Shown: piece after piece, positions 48,042 through 58,203 of the stretch
Numbering within the stretch: position 1 is the first letter of the stretch
Layout of the letters: each line of letters begins with the position of its first letter
Made by a program: the position numbers and the translations under genes
The notes under the pieces: model-generated
Seen by the model: only the letters and a program-made list of their open reading frames with translations
Database searches by the model: none
Told to the model about the DNA's origin: nothing
Assembly (NCBI GenBank): GCA_032622095.1
Contig: CP136067.1
Coordinates: forward strand, 40,281,549 to 40,345,548
Origin: Siphonodentalium dalli
Taxonomy: Eukaryota; Mollusca; Scaphopoda; Gadilida; Siphonodentaliidae
Direction of reading: 5' to 3'
DNA: 64,000 nt

Positions 48042-48447
48042 ACCAGGTTTTGTGTGGGTGAGCAGATCGTACTGTAATCCGTCTGCAAACGTCGGAAGAA
48101 CGCCATTTGTCACGAGTGGACGTAAAACAATCGTCGCAATCGCACTGGCAGCGCCAGAGTCGCAGTGGCAGCACACTGTGGACGTTCTATGAGCGGGAAC
48201 CAGCCCATAACGCCTCGTGGCAGCGCAGTAAGAGCGCAATAAGGTCGAGAGAGAGCCGCAATGAGCGTAATGAGGACGAGAATGCACGTAGTGAGAATCT
48301 ATTTAAGCTTATTTCAGTTGCAGAGGAATTCTTGCTGCGACCACGAATAACTCGTATCCGTCCTTGCTACGTCAACGGGGCGCTCATGTCGCTCGCTTTG
48401 CGCTGTCATGGCGACGGCACTACGCCTGGTCAGAACGCCGAACCTCT

Positions 48448-48479
48448 GCGCTTGTTTTGTGCATGCACAAAACAAGCGC
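48448..48479. repeat. 32 bp perfect palindrome in the Harbinger right end
   Basis: GCGCTTGTTTTGTGCA is followed directly by its reverse complement. Only half of this palindrome (GCATGCACAAAACAAGCGC) is present in the mirrored region at 40636-40654. Confidence 0.85.
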
Positions 48480-49215
48480 GGCGCTCTGGCGCTCTGGAGC
48501 GATCACGGATACCCCCTCCCGTCCTAGCCAGTGTCCACTGCGTCACCAATACGTTCTTTGATACCTTACTGCGCTTTGCTTGGCGCTTTGATTATTTTTC
48601 AGCGCAATGCAAGCGCCGGCCTGATCGCAGCGGAGTGTGACAGTAGTTTAATCGGAAAGCTAATTAATTGCGGAGTGTTGGGAATTTTCCCCACAACCTA
48701 AAAACTGACTATGCCTGGAGAACGCAGGTCGCAGGACGCGCTATTTATACTCTCCGCGCCCGCGCAGAGAACGTTTTGCGAACTTATTGAGAACGTACTA
48801 GCATCACAATGACAGCGACTTGAACGCACTAAGAGCGTGAGACTTGACAAAGTAGGAACGCAATAGGAGCTTACTTTGTTTTAAAAGTTTGACAGTTTTC
48901 GGCGCTCCTCCTGCGTGTTACTCATATGTTGGTACTTTTGCAGCGCAGTGAGAGCGCCGGCCTGAGTGTGACAGGGCCTTAAACAAAAGACTGACTCGGG
49001 GCGGGAAACGACCGGTGATATGTACATGTATATAAGTTCAACTTGCCTTTGGTAGTCATGTTGCAATGCCATTATTCTTGATTTATTTTTCAGTGTAATA
49101 GCAAATGGGAGAGGAGGTACTCATAAGTGAGTCAGCACTTGTCCTCCAATCCCATTGTCTATATAAAAATGTATGTATCATTTCCTATATGTGTTATTGA
49201 AATCAGACAAATAAA

Positions 49216-49482
49216 TATGTTTAAACTAAAAAAGCAGACATGTCACTGAACAGTTCTAATATTGCACGTAGTATCCGTAATAATTCTATGTCGTAGTTCA
49301 TTAAACCAAAGTGTCTAATATGGCTATTGTATTATGAAATTATTATACGAATAAGAGGGCGACATGTCGATGAGTATTCAGTAAAATTGGTTAATTGCAA
49401 TCTCCTAATGTTCCGTTTACACAGCTGACAAAATTGCCTCACAAAATTACATGAAATTCTTCTTACCGTAGATGGCTATCTA
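49216..49482. other. Spacer after LINE B tail
   Basis: Contains CATGTCACTGAACAGTTCTA at 49239-49258, inverted relative to the phrase near 29938-29962, and no gene. Confidence 0.4.
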
Positions 49483-49679
49483 CAGTAATGCCCTAAGTAA
49501 TCGACCCCTTAACCACAGCAAAATTATGGGTAACTTTTCAGGATTTAGTCGGAAATATGGCTTGTTGCCTCACTGAGAGCTTTCCGATGAATGGCAACAA
49601 GCCATATTTCCGACTAAATCCTGAAAAGTTACCCATAATTCTGCTGTGGTTAAGGGGTCTATTATTTAGTGAATTACTG
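49483..49679. mobile_element. Hairpin MITE with TA target duplication (Tc1/mariner type)
   Basis: The element is flanked by TA (49481-49482 and 49680-49681) and starts CAGTAATGCCCTAA, mirrored by TTTAGTGAATTACTG. The two arms of about 87 bases are nearly perfect complements (for example CCGACTAAATCCTGAAAAGT against ACTTTTCAGGATTTAGTCGG) around a loop of about 23 bases. TA duplication and end style suggest mobilisation by a Tc1/mariner-like transposase. Confidence 0.85.
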
Positions 49680-50137
49680 TATTTCTCAATTTTAGTGCTA
49701 TTTATTTTTAATTACTACTATACTAGATATGTGTCTTCGGCTGTTTTATCGCTTGTTCGATGATGAATTGCCACGAGTTATTGCTCAATTTATTCTTGCT
49801 ATATGTATTTGAAGGCCAAATGTGGGCAACATGTTAGTTTTACATGTATGGTAACTTGAACATTTGATATCACTGCATGCATACATGTAGTAAACCGTGG
49901 GTGACCTGAAATTTATAAGTAGTTTGCCGCTCATACCATACTAGCACAAATACAGATATATACGACACAGTGACTGCTTAATTGCCAGGGTGTGAATGTA
50001 CCATGAATCAATACCAACGCCAGGTAAGTTATTTGTAGCAGATGACGTACCTGGTAACCTGGATACCAAGCGTCACAGAAATTATCAATATTACGTTACA
50101 TCTTTAAACAGGTAGCATCGCTTCACAACTGTCCTCA
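49680..50137. other. Upstream region of the PAN-domain exon, no repeat recognised
   Basis: AT-rich; no clear TATA box or other promoter element that I would defend. Confidence 0.4.
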
Positions 50138-50224
50138 CGGTTAGGCGACATAGTACGGAAGCAATCCGGTTAGGTGATATAGTGCGGAAGCAATCCGGTT
50201 AGGCGACATACGTGCGAAGCAATG
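50138..50224 (+). repeat. 29 bp tandem repeat, three copies, ending at the PAN exon ATG
   Basis: CGGTTAGG(C/T)GA(C/T)ATA, then GT(A/G)CGGAAGCAATC recurs with a 29-base period (TTAGG at 50141, 50170 and 50199). The third copy runs into the ATG at 50222 (GAAGCAATGG). Confidence 0.8.
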
Positions 50225-50528
50225 GAACAAGTTTTATATTGTACGCGTATTGCGTTAACGCTCTTGGTCTTTGTTGAGTCGGATATCATTTCTGGACAAT
50301 TCAGGCGCATCAAGGGGCTCGACGGGTTATATCGCCCCGGAGCGTACAACATATCCAGTGGACGGAATGTGTATGACTGTGCGGGGTGTTGCTGGCGAAT
50401 GATTTGTTTGTCATTCATATTCAACAAAAAAACAAATATGTGTCATTTATTTAATTGGCCTCTTGTTGTATCAAGTCCAACAAATACAGCAATGGAAGGC
50501 AGTCGTGCCTATGTGACCACTAACGATG
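50222..50528 (+). CDS. First exon of a probable secreted PAN/apple-domain protein
   Basis: ATG 50222 opens a 102-codon exon. Residues 7-20 form a hydrophobic stretch (CTRIALTLLVFVES) that reads as a signal peptide. From about residue 26 to 100 is a PAN/apple-like domain: YRPGAYNISS, then Cys 53, 57, 62 and 74 in the pattern C-x3-C-x4-C-x11-C with the typical CLSFIFNKKTNMCHLF block. It ends at 50528 in phase 1, before a strong donor (GATG/GTGAGTACAG). In lophotrochozoans such PAN modules often precede lectin-like or other extracellular domains. Later exons are not convincingly seen in the window; a frame at 53526-53735 has splice borders but an unmatched phase. Confidence 0.6.
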
Positions 50529-50529
50529 G

Positions 50530-51490
50530 TGAGTACAGTGTCAGTATATTAATCACCTACAGATCTCGCATATCATTAAATAAACAACCAAAAAGTATGT
50601 TCCCCCAATAATATTTCAGATTTGTTTTATCAAAATATATGGATTCCATGGTTATAAAATTTATCACATGCATTCACTGAAAGATAGTCCAACATTGTGA
50701 ATAGCGGCCACGGGGAACAGTGCAGCGACCAAGCGCCAAAGGTGGTTGGGTGCCCCAACCATGCACGGTAGAACAATTTGAAACAAAATGTTGTCAAAGA
50801 GCTAATATATATTATTCACGAAAATGACAGAATCACTGGTGGCTATGGTCAAATCGACGATGAATGATGCCCGCCAGTGACTTTTTTCCACAAATTCCCA
50901 ATGTTGGTAAATCGATCGCTGTGGCGATGTCCTAACTTATTTATCAGAAGTTTTGGTGTTACAATTACTACATATTATACCATGTATCTACTTGGAATGA
51001 AAGAATCGATGGTTAATTTGGATTTTCCGGCCATTTGGAACCGAAAAATACAAACATTTTGAAAAAGAGCTCCTTTTCACGGAAAGATTTTCCTTCACAC
51101 ATATTCATAGAAACAAATGTCGCAATAATGCCAAACTATTTAATCCATATATGGTGTGGTAGGTAGCATTTGTAAGAAGGATTAGAGAGCAATTTTGAAT
51201 AGTTTGCGAGATGTTGGAATTTAGCTACATCTCACCGGAACACGTTTTTGGTCGAACAATTACATATTTTTTTATAACGACTTCAGAACATTTCCTAATT
51301 GATCTTAATTGAATCAAACATGACTCGTGTGCGGATAATATATTAAAGATATGTTACGGCTTCCAGACCCCCAGTTACAACAACAACATATTTCATTGGT
51401 AAAAGCTAATATTGCATAGACATTAACGCTCAAAAATACACATAATATGATTCACTTTTGATTTTTTCTCAGTATCGAAATAGGTCGATA
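50530..51490. other. Probable intron of the PAN gene, nothing else recognised
   Basis: AT-rich, no repeats or frames of note. GC-richer patch near 50700-50760 without coding signal. Confidence 0.35.
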
Positions 51491-51494
51491 AATA

Positions 51495-51840
51495 TCTGAA
51501 CTGCCTTTCTACGAGCATTATGTAACCCAAAAAAGACGCACCGAGGTTATGAAAAATACAACTGTGAATACGGCATTTGGGTCCCAAACAAAAAACAGCC
51601 ATTTCCTCGACATGGAACAGAACAGAGCGTTCCGTGGTTGTCTATTCTGATATGGTAGCAGTAAAGATCGTGTGTCTGACTTCTGGCGAAAAGTTGAAAA
51701 TGGCGGAAAAAAGGCAAGTGATTTTCAGAGGATATGAAGCCGGTATATCATTAGTTCGTTAATTGTTGACCTATCGTATCCGTCGCTACAAATTACGTAG
51801 ACAAAAATTGGAGGTTCGAATGAGCCATGTCCGTTTAACT
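51495..51840 (-). repeat. Dispersed repeat, inverted copy of 24.3-24.66 kb
   Basis: Reverse-complement match of 24305-24655 over about 345 bases with roughly one change in six by eye. The TTAA-MITE copy begins 45 bases further on. Confidence 0.7.
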
Positions 51841-51884
51841 ACAAATTACATATTTATGATAACGGCAATACAAACTTTGCTTAA

Positions 51885-52276
51885 CCCTTTACCCAACAGA
51901 AGGGCCCTGTGCCAATGCATTCTCTTATATATGCGAGTCGACCATAGGTCGCCTCGCATATATAAGAGAATGCATTGGCTTAACACATTAAAAATTATAA
52001 AATTGTTAAAGAATGTAAGAAAAAATGGTAAAAAGTGTTAAAAAAAGATTTTATTTAGGCCAATGCATTCTCTTATATATGCGAGGCGACCTATGGTCGA
52101 CTCGCATATATAAGAGAATGCATTGGCACGGGGCATAACTGTAACTATCACAATGTGGTCAATGAGCCGGTTCCAATGATATCCATATTTGTATGGTTTT
52201 ATTGAGACAGACCGAAGATAATTTAGGCTGTTGAAGCTTTATTTGGCCGGTTTTGGCCGGTTTGTTGGGTAAAGGG
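51885..52276. mobile_element. Complete TTAA-flanked MITE (piggyBac type), 392 bp
   Basis: TTAA (51881-51884 and 52277-52280) flanks exact 14-base inverted ends: CCCTTTACCCAACA at left and TGTTGGGTAAAGGG at right. TTAA target choice and CCC-type ends are hallmarks of piggyBac elements. Inside are two large hairpins (about 51911-51980 and 52058-52127) in mirror order with GTCGACCATAGGTCGCCTCG-type centres, around an A-rich spacer (GTTAAAGAATGTAAGAAAAA). There is no transposase. Related copies lie at 29421, 63235 and perhaps 9640. Confidence 0.88.
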
Positions 52277-52280
52277 TTAA

Positions 52281-53225
52281 AGATTCTAATGGGACCAAAA
52301 CGTGACTCATGTGATAGACACCGCGAACATGGTTAAGTTGTCCTGAGGCAAGTATTTGTTAAACACGATAAACGACATTTAATATAGACTGACATATACC
52401 AAACAAGATCATTGTTGATGGCAGCGATTGATCGACAAGACATAGAAAAGATTGATATATCATTTTATATCTCACAAAAAGAAAAGCGAACATTCTATTT
52501 TTCGAGGACACCCTACCACATTTGAATTATTGGACACACCACAAACTGAATCTATATGCTATCTGCATTAGCCGAGGATGTGAATGAAAGGTAGTTCCGG
52601 CTGTGTTAGCTACCGAAGGCATGTGTCGCTTTACAAAAAGCCAATGTTCAATGTTTTGTGGACCCCTATCCTATCTGAAGTCTTGGAGTTGAATACACTA
52701 CGGACTGAAAGTATTTTTCTCACAACTAACTGAAGATGTGGGCAAATGTAGCAATAACTAATTTATTCTCTTGAACATACACCATGCTCTGAAGCATTTC
52801 AGGAAAAAACATGCTTAATTGTTCCGATCTTTTGAGAATCGACCAGTGTTCCTACTTTCGGACTGAAATGGTAATCAATTGGAAATGTTCTATCAAAGAG
52901 GTGTGAAATGGATTTTCTACGATAGCTTGACATGCTAATAAAACATAGTCGTATAACAGCGACGTATTTTATCCCAAAGGGTTAACCAGATGCGTGAATT
53001 TAAACCAAAATTGTGTACAAACACAAACATGTTTGGTAGCGAGATCTTTCTCTGGTATAGATCACTACACCATAACGCACGACATTTCAGATAAGTAAGC
53101 TATACACTGATGTTGCGAAGTACTTAGACGGAATTGAAACGTAATTATAAAGTACAAGTATTTTGGCAGTAATGCTATTTAGTTAGCTGATGGGAATAAT
53201 TTGCAGAGCAGAATCGTGGGAACTA
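52281..53225. other. Stretch without recognised genes
   Basis: Only short frames and no repeats that I can detect. Confidence 0.4.
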
Positions 53226-53260
53226 TATTTTTGCCGGAAGGGATGCGAGAAGAGGTTGTG

Positions 53261-53575
53261 TTAACTTTCTTTCCAATAAATTGATCGGCGAAGACGGTCG
53301 CTTATTTTGAAAACCCTCCCTCCCTCCCCGTTTTTTGTTTTTTTGTTTTGGGAAATACACATTCGATTGATGTCCGCCCCCTTTTGGCCTACATCTATAT
53401 AGGCGGTTATTGTGCCTAAAAAAATTGTCACCCACATGTTTGTATTTGTTACTACTACATTTATTGTATCGGCTTCTTGTAAATAATTATGTTTTTCTAA
53501 ACATGTAGCTATTAACGCATTCCAGTTGTTGTCTTTCACTGTAACCCTGTGGGATAAAGTCTGTTCACTCACCAA
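53261..53575 (-). CDS. Possible exon on the minus strand, unknown family
   Basis: The frame reads VTVKDNNWNALIATCLEKHN, then YLQEADTINVVVTNTNMWVT and IFLGTITAYIDVGQ. A plausible acceptor (CTTTATCCCACAG) lies at about 53550. The end is Lys/Gly-rich and less protein-like. A plus-strand frame (53526-53735, with CCAG before and CAG/GTTAGT after, several Cys) overlaps its first part. Only one, or neither, is likely to be real. Confidence 0.2.
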   Translation of the reverse strand: MVSEQTLSHRVTVKDNNWNALIATCLEKHNYLQEADTINVVVTNTNMWVTIFLGTITAYIDVGQKGADINRMCISQNKKTKNGEGGRVFKISDRLRRSIYWKES

Positions 53576-53759
53576 TGTCCCGTTTCAATCCTTTAAAGAT
53601 CGGGGGAATACACTAACGTCGTGGTATAAGGTAGGATTATCCAACAGCAGCCAATCGGATGCTTTAGGTTGTCAACGTGACTTTTGTTATGTGTTTGTAA
53701 ATTCTCAAATGTGTGCTCTTTGGTCGTATCTCCAGGTTAGTCACGTGATCATTTGGTGA

Positions 53760-54250
53760 TTTAAATTTTGTGGTTGTTCCACAAATTTCATAATAAATAA
53801 TAATAGGCACTTTTTAGTTCATAGACACCTGCGATTGCCACCATATTTAGCTTAATCTGTATTTATTAACAAAACTTCCTTATGGCACGGATAGCATTAA
53901 TGGCACGTTAAAATGTGAACATAAATATTTTAGATTTGAATGTATATATGACCATAGGGGTGATACCAAATAGATATAACGCAGTATGAATGCGGAGCGT
54001 GTGATAGTTACTTTGGAAATAATATGATACGTAAATGTGATCTGCGCATGTGATCATGAAATGTTTTTTTTATCTTTCGAATGATGATAAACAGTAACGA
54101 GATTTCTCGACAAATGCATATCCCGGGAATTTCCTATACATATGTGTATGGTACCTCTTCCTGGTCAAAATGATGGATACTTTGGATGATTTAACTCAAC
54201 ATCCGCCTCAAATCATATTCGATTACCCCCTGCGAGTTGCGACTTGCGAA
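53760..54250. other. Stretch without recognised genes
   Basis: AT-rich; no repeat and no frame of note. Confidence 0.4.
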
Positions 54251-54256
54251 ATCCTT

Positions 54257-54442
54257 TTAAAAAAATTGGATATTTACATTGACCTGATCAGCAGCCTTAT
54301 ATTCCCCAATCACTAATAATGTGCCACCAAAGCCGTTTATTGGCCCAGGATTATGTTTGTGTGTAATTGCCCAAAGTGATCCAGACAAACTGACTGATGG
54401 AAACACAACTGAATCGCCCAAACTATATACTCCTGGGGCCAC
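54257..54442 (-). CDS. Possible exon on the minus strand, unknown family
   Basis: The frame VAPGVYSLGDSVVFPSVSL, then SGSLWAITHKHNPGPINGFG and GTLLVIGEYKAADQ has protein-like composition and begins right after a CATGTAG acceptor-like site. A weak donor (GTCAAT) follows ADQ. I do not know the family. It might belong with the minus-strand frame at 53261-53575, but phases are not established. Confidence 0.25.
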   Translation of the reverse strand: MAPGVYSLGDSVVFPSVSLSGSLWAITHKHNPGPINGFGGTLLVIGEYKAADQVNVNIQFF

Positions 54443-54444
54443 CT

Positions 54445-56170
54445 ACATGCACATATATGCACACTACTAGTATAGCGGTACTGAACATAACTATACTGCT
54501 AGTATCCACACACTAAACCATCTATCAGGGCTATGGGTAATAAGCTACGGTCCTTTATTTGATTGAAGTCATTTAAGCGTATCGCTGGTCGCATTGTGAC
54601 CCATTGTTCTCGCTACACGACTGCTATTTACAAGTCCCGCCAGACGTTGGCCGATATCTATAAACATGTATGTTTGGCGCTGTAAAATCACAAGACTGTT
54701 CCCACCATATGCACATCCACAGCGATACCATAGTAATACATGCTTCAAGGTACACGTACGCATGGCTGACCCTGGCTAATATGCAGGTTGCGAACTACAA
54801 GCTCCCCTTCCAACGGTTAACACCAAGCACTATAACACGAAGTCCTCTTGATGTACGTCGCGGTATTCTGTTTATTTTCATATCGCGAAATGATTGATAT
54901 TGCAGGCATTGACTATAACTGTGTCTATGATTATTTATATAACGATGTGCGCCCCTGCCTGGTACACACCCATGTGTACTTTTGCATCAGTTATCATTTC
55001 ATCTATTACGATGCACGAACAGCAGGCATGCGAATATTATTGTTTACAATTAAGAATTTTTCCCGATAGTACAATCAGGAAAGTCAATGTGTACGTTTTA
55101 CAATAATTCGTGTATAGTATCATTTTTGTGGATATTGCTTGGTGTGTGGCCCTCGTGATATTACTATCCCTATGATTTAAACTAGCTGAACGGTTTGACT
55201 GGTACGCTGCCGTTCTATACTTATTCTATATTTATTTTGACATTCAAAATTGTCCGTGTGGCGCTTCGGAATGTGTACCTAGGGTTATTACGCACCTTTG
55301 TCCATGTTACCGAAGACAGGTTTACCCCTGTACTCTACGGTGTTCCCAGCCCCCCTGGATCTCTATATTGTTACAACAAATGTTGTGTAGGCAGGCATTG
55401 TGTTTACAGGAAAACCTTAGTTTCGGCTTTGACATTTGACGATTTCGTTCCACTCTACATTTTATTAATTTCCTTTACAATTTATATTTCATGACGGCCT
55501 CTCCTTGTTTTGTTTACTTATTTTGCGGCGTACTGGCCTATACTCTCAGCTCAACATCAATTAACTATATAAACCTAGATGTAGAAATTAGATTAATGCT
55601 ACAATGGATACCTTGTTATATATCTTCGTACCCAATATCCTAGATTTATAAATATTTCCGCCTGGATTTGTTAATAGGGCTATGTCTTTATTATGCCTTC
55701 CCGACAGTACAGCCGGGTTTACGTTATATTTACCTGCACTATTGTTAAACACGCGTCCAATGAACTTATTCTATGGATTTACTCTTATGCATGGATGTGG
55801 TGTAATCTGCCATTTCTCTGGTATGAAAAACAACCTTTTTATAACAACTATATGTCCCCTGATTATAGTTCTAGGTATGAATTATAATATCAATCGTATT
55901 TCGAGTCTGTATAATTTATAAGCTATGAACTTTTCCTTTATCTAGGCCTAATACATTTAATTTACATTATTGCGGCGTAAATACTGTGCCCTGCTTTAAC
56001 TTAAGGTGTAAGCAATTTGGCTGATAGGGGGTTAATGTACACCTGGCACCGTACTTACATGTAGCATGATGACGAGATCACGCGATGCTGAATCTCAGCA
56101 AATCCCAAAACCAGTGCAGAGGTATAAAGTTTATTAGTTGTGTTGGTACATTGCACTGGTCATGATATAC
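54445..56170. other. Stretch without recognised genes
   Basis: Several frames of 60-99 codons on the plus strand (for example 55195-55494) have hydrophobic but unremarkable sequence and no ATG or splice support. I do not call them. Confidence 0.4.
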
Positions 56171-56177
56171 GAAAGCT

Positions 56178-56470
56178 ACACTCTTATAACTAATGTGTAA
56201 ACACGATTAATACACACATCAATGTGTAGTTTTACATATACATGTAACTACATGGACCAAGGGCCATTATATACATAGTGTGTATATTTTGTTACACACA
56301 ATTGTGTAAGAACGTAGAGCATGTGCATTGCGCTACTTTCATATTCATATCTTCTGCTGCATGGCGGCCATATTGTTTGATAATTTTTTCGGAATGAAAT
56401 CTACAGAGATCGTAGACAAGGATTGTAAGTTCAGAATTCCGATTTGTGGGTATAGTATTAATAATATATG
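56178..56470 (-). repeat. Inverted, diverged copy of the element in the tandem duplication
   Basis: Its reverse complement runs ATTAATACTATACCCACA, CTGAACTTACA, CTTGTCTACG ... ACACATTAGTTATAAGAGTGTA, matching 56675-56960 and 57534-57820 in order. The inner half differs more. It lies next to the duplicated units, giving an inverted pair. Confidence 0.65.
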
Positions 56471-56485
56471 AGGATTTATTTGTTA

Positions 56486-57344
56486 AAACTTTCATGGCGA
56501 TTACTGCCCTTAGACTCTTGTTATGATTATTGTAATAATACTAATATTATGCAATCACGCCACGACCCTGGTTTGTTCATTTAAAACAAAAACTCACGCA
56601 GTACAGAACAAAATACTACATACCACTATGGGCCATGCACGTTTTAACATATAAATATGCAGATACCATTAATATTATACCCACAGGTCGGACTACTGAA
56701 CTTACATTTCTTGTCTACGAAATTTGTAAGAACCTACACAAAATGTGTAAGGGATATGTGTTGATTTTATGCACACAGTTGTGTATAAATGTGTACAAAT
56801 TTTCCCATTAATGTGCAAAAATTGCTACACAATTTGTGTACGAATATGAAACTACACATTTACTACACAAATATGTTTAACATCAAAATTGAATAATGAT
56901 TGTGTAGCAGGGCTACACATTTTGTGTAGAAAACCTACACATTAGTCATAAGAGTGTACCTTTAGTGACTAGCCGTTGACAAGGCGTTGTCAAACTTGGC
57001 CAATAACATCGTCACATGATTTTGAAAAGTGGGTTATACCATTTTTAAATATAAGCACTGAGATTTTATCTATCAGATTTCAGTTGACTGAGAGCTCCTA
57101 TGTATATCGCTATGGGAATATCTTACTGGTCACAAAGACCTAAGAATGCCAGCATCGGCTATCGATCTTGTACGACGCGATGCTATGTATTAATAAAAGA
57201 AATACACAGATCGTATGGTTCCATGAGTTGTCGTCACCTATTCAACTTCGAAACAAAAAAATACACAACGTGAAGTCCGGAAAGAATTCTGTATCTCCAA
57301 CGTACGGAGTTCTGCTACATTATTCATAACTTATTATAACAATA
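56486..57344 (+). repeat. 859 bp tandem duplication, copy 1
   Basis: The unit starts TAAAACTTTCATGGCGATTA and ends ATTCATAACTTATTATAACA. Copy 2 follows immediately at an offset of 859 bases and differs at only a handful of sites (for example 56650 G/A region, 57190 TAATAAAAG against CTAAACAAAAG). Inside are many CTACACAAAATGTGTA-type palindromes between 56730 and 56955. Confidence 0.9.
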
Positions 57345-58203
57345 AAACTTTCATGGCGATTACTGCCCTTAGACTCTTGTTATGATTATTGTAATAATAC
57401 TAATATTATGCAATCACGCCACGACCCTGGTTTGTTCATTTAAAACAAAAACTCACGCAGTACAGAACAAAATACTACATACCACTATGGGCCATGCAAG
57501 TTTTAACATATAAATATGCATATACCATTAATATTATACCCACAGGTCGGACTACTGAACTTACATTTCTTGTCTACGAAATTTGTAAGAACCTACACAA
57601 AATGTGTAAGGGATATGTGTTGATTTTATGCACACAGTTGTGTATAAATGTGTACAAATTTACCCATTTATGTGCAAAAATTGCTACACAATTTGTGTAC
57701 GAATATGAAACTACACATTTACTACACAAATATGTTTAAGATCAAAATTGAATAATGATTGTGTAGCAGGGCTACACATTTTGTGTAGAAAACCTACACA
57801 TTAGTCATAAGAGTGTACTTTTAGTGACTAGCCGTTGACAAGGCGTTGTCAAACTTGGCCAATAACATCGTCACATGATTTTGAAAAGTGGGTTATACCA
57901 TTTTTAAATATAAGCACTGAGATTTTATCTATCAGATTTCAGTTGACTGAGAGCTCCTATGTATATCGCTATGGGAATGTCTTACTGGTCACAAAGACCT
58001 AAGAATGCCAGCATCGACTATCGATCTTGTACGACGCGATGCTATGTACTAAACAAAAGAAATACACAGATCGTATGGTTCCATGAGTTGTCGTCATCTA
58101 TTCAACTTCGAAACAAAAAAATACACAACGTGAAGTCCGGAAAGAATTCTGTATCTCCAACGTACGGAGTTCTGCCACATTATTCATAACTTATTATAAC
58201 AAG
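57345..58203 (+). repeat. 859 bp tandem duplication, copy 2
   Basis: See copy 1. The near identity over 859 bases indicates a recent duplication or recent conversion. The small frames in each copy are not conserved as coding sequence: one change in copy 2 alters their extent. Confidence 0.9.

Larger units (their letters stand above)
41068..48644 (+). mobile_element. Inner full-length PIF/Harbinger transposon
   Basis: ACTGTCACACTCCGCTGCGA at 41068 is mirrored at 48625-48644, with CAG(A/G)C(T/C)GGCG following on both sides. The element is about 7.6 kb and carries the two genes expected of Harbinger elements, a DNA-binding MADF/Myb-like protein and a DDE transposase, which face each other. The ends are GC- and CpG-rich with many repeats of the form TGCGCTNT..., in contrast to the AT-rich middle. 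The target duplication is not clear to me. Gene lesions suggest it can no longer move by itself. Confidence 0.75.
40478..48976. mobile_element. Outer Harbinger-family element (deletion derivative) carrying a full inner copy
   Basis: CCCTGTCACACTCAGGCCGG at 40478 is mirrored exactly at the right end (48957-48976), with weaker match for 25 more bases. The left 570 bases (40478-41045) are the reverse complement of the right end of the inner copy (48055-48644), and the right 330 bases (48645-48976) match, inverted, the left end of the inner copy including its TATA region. So the outer element seems to be a roughly 0.9 kb internal-deletion derivative lying in the opposite orientation, into which a full element jumped. 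A TAA target duplication is possible (40472-40474 and 48980-48982) but the outermost bases do not pair well. Confidence 0.7.
37001..49215 (+). mobile_element. LINE B (CR1/L2-type), split by a Harbinger insertion
   Basis: The element's coding part spans 37067-40410. Its 3' UTR begins at 40411, is cut at about 40477 and resumes at 48977 up to about 49215. The proof is internal: in the 28.3 kb copy the stop codon is about 105 bases from the CTAACTCGG phrase; here the two parts (67 plus about 12 bases) give a similar distance once the insertion is removed. The tail end CAGACAAATAAATATG near 49205 suggests the 3' terminus. The 5' border is approximate. Three lesions make the copy dead. Confidence 0.85.

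Noticed and set aside
48027-48640. A 177-codon plus-strand frame and smaller partners
   Set aside because: Same reason: GC-rich terminal region of the transposon with no codon-level support.
49557-49763. A 68-codon plus-strand frame
   Set aside because: It begins inside the hairpin MITE and has no start codon or domain support.
55195-55494. A 99-codon hydrophobic plus-strand frame
   Set aside because: It starts at a non-ATG codon, has no splice context and resembles no family I know.
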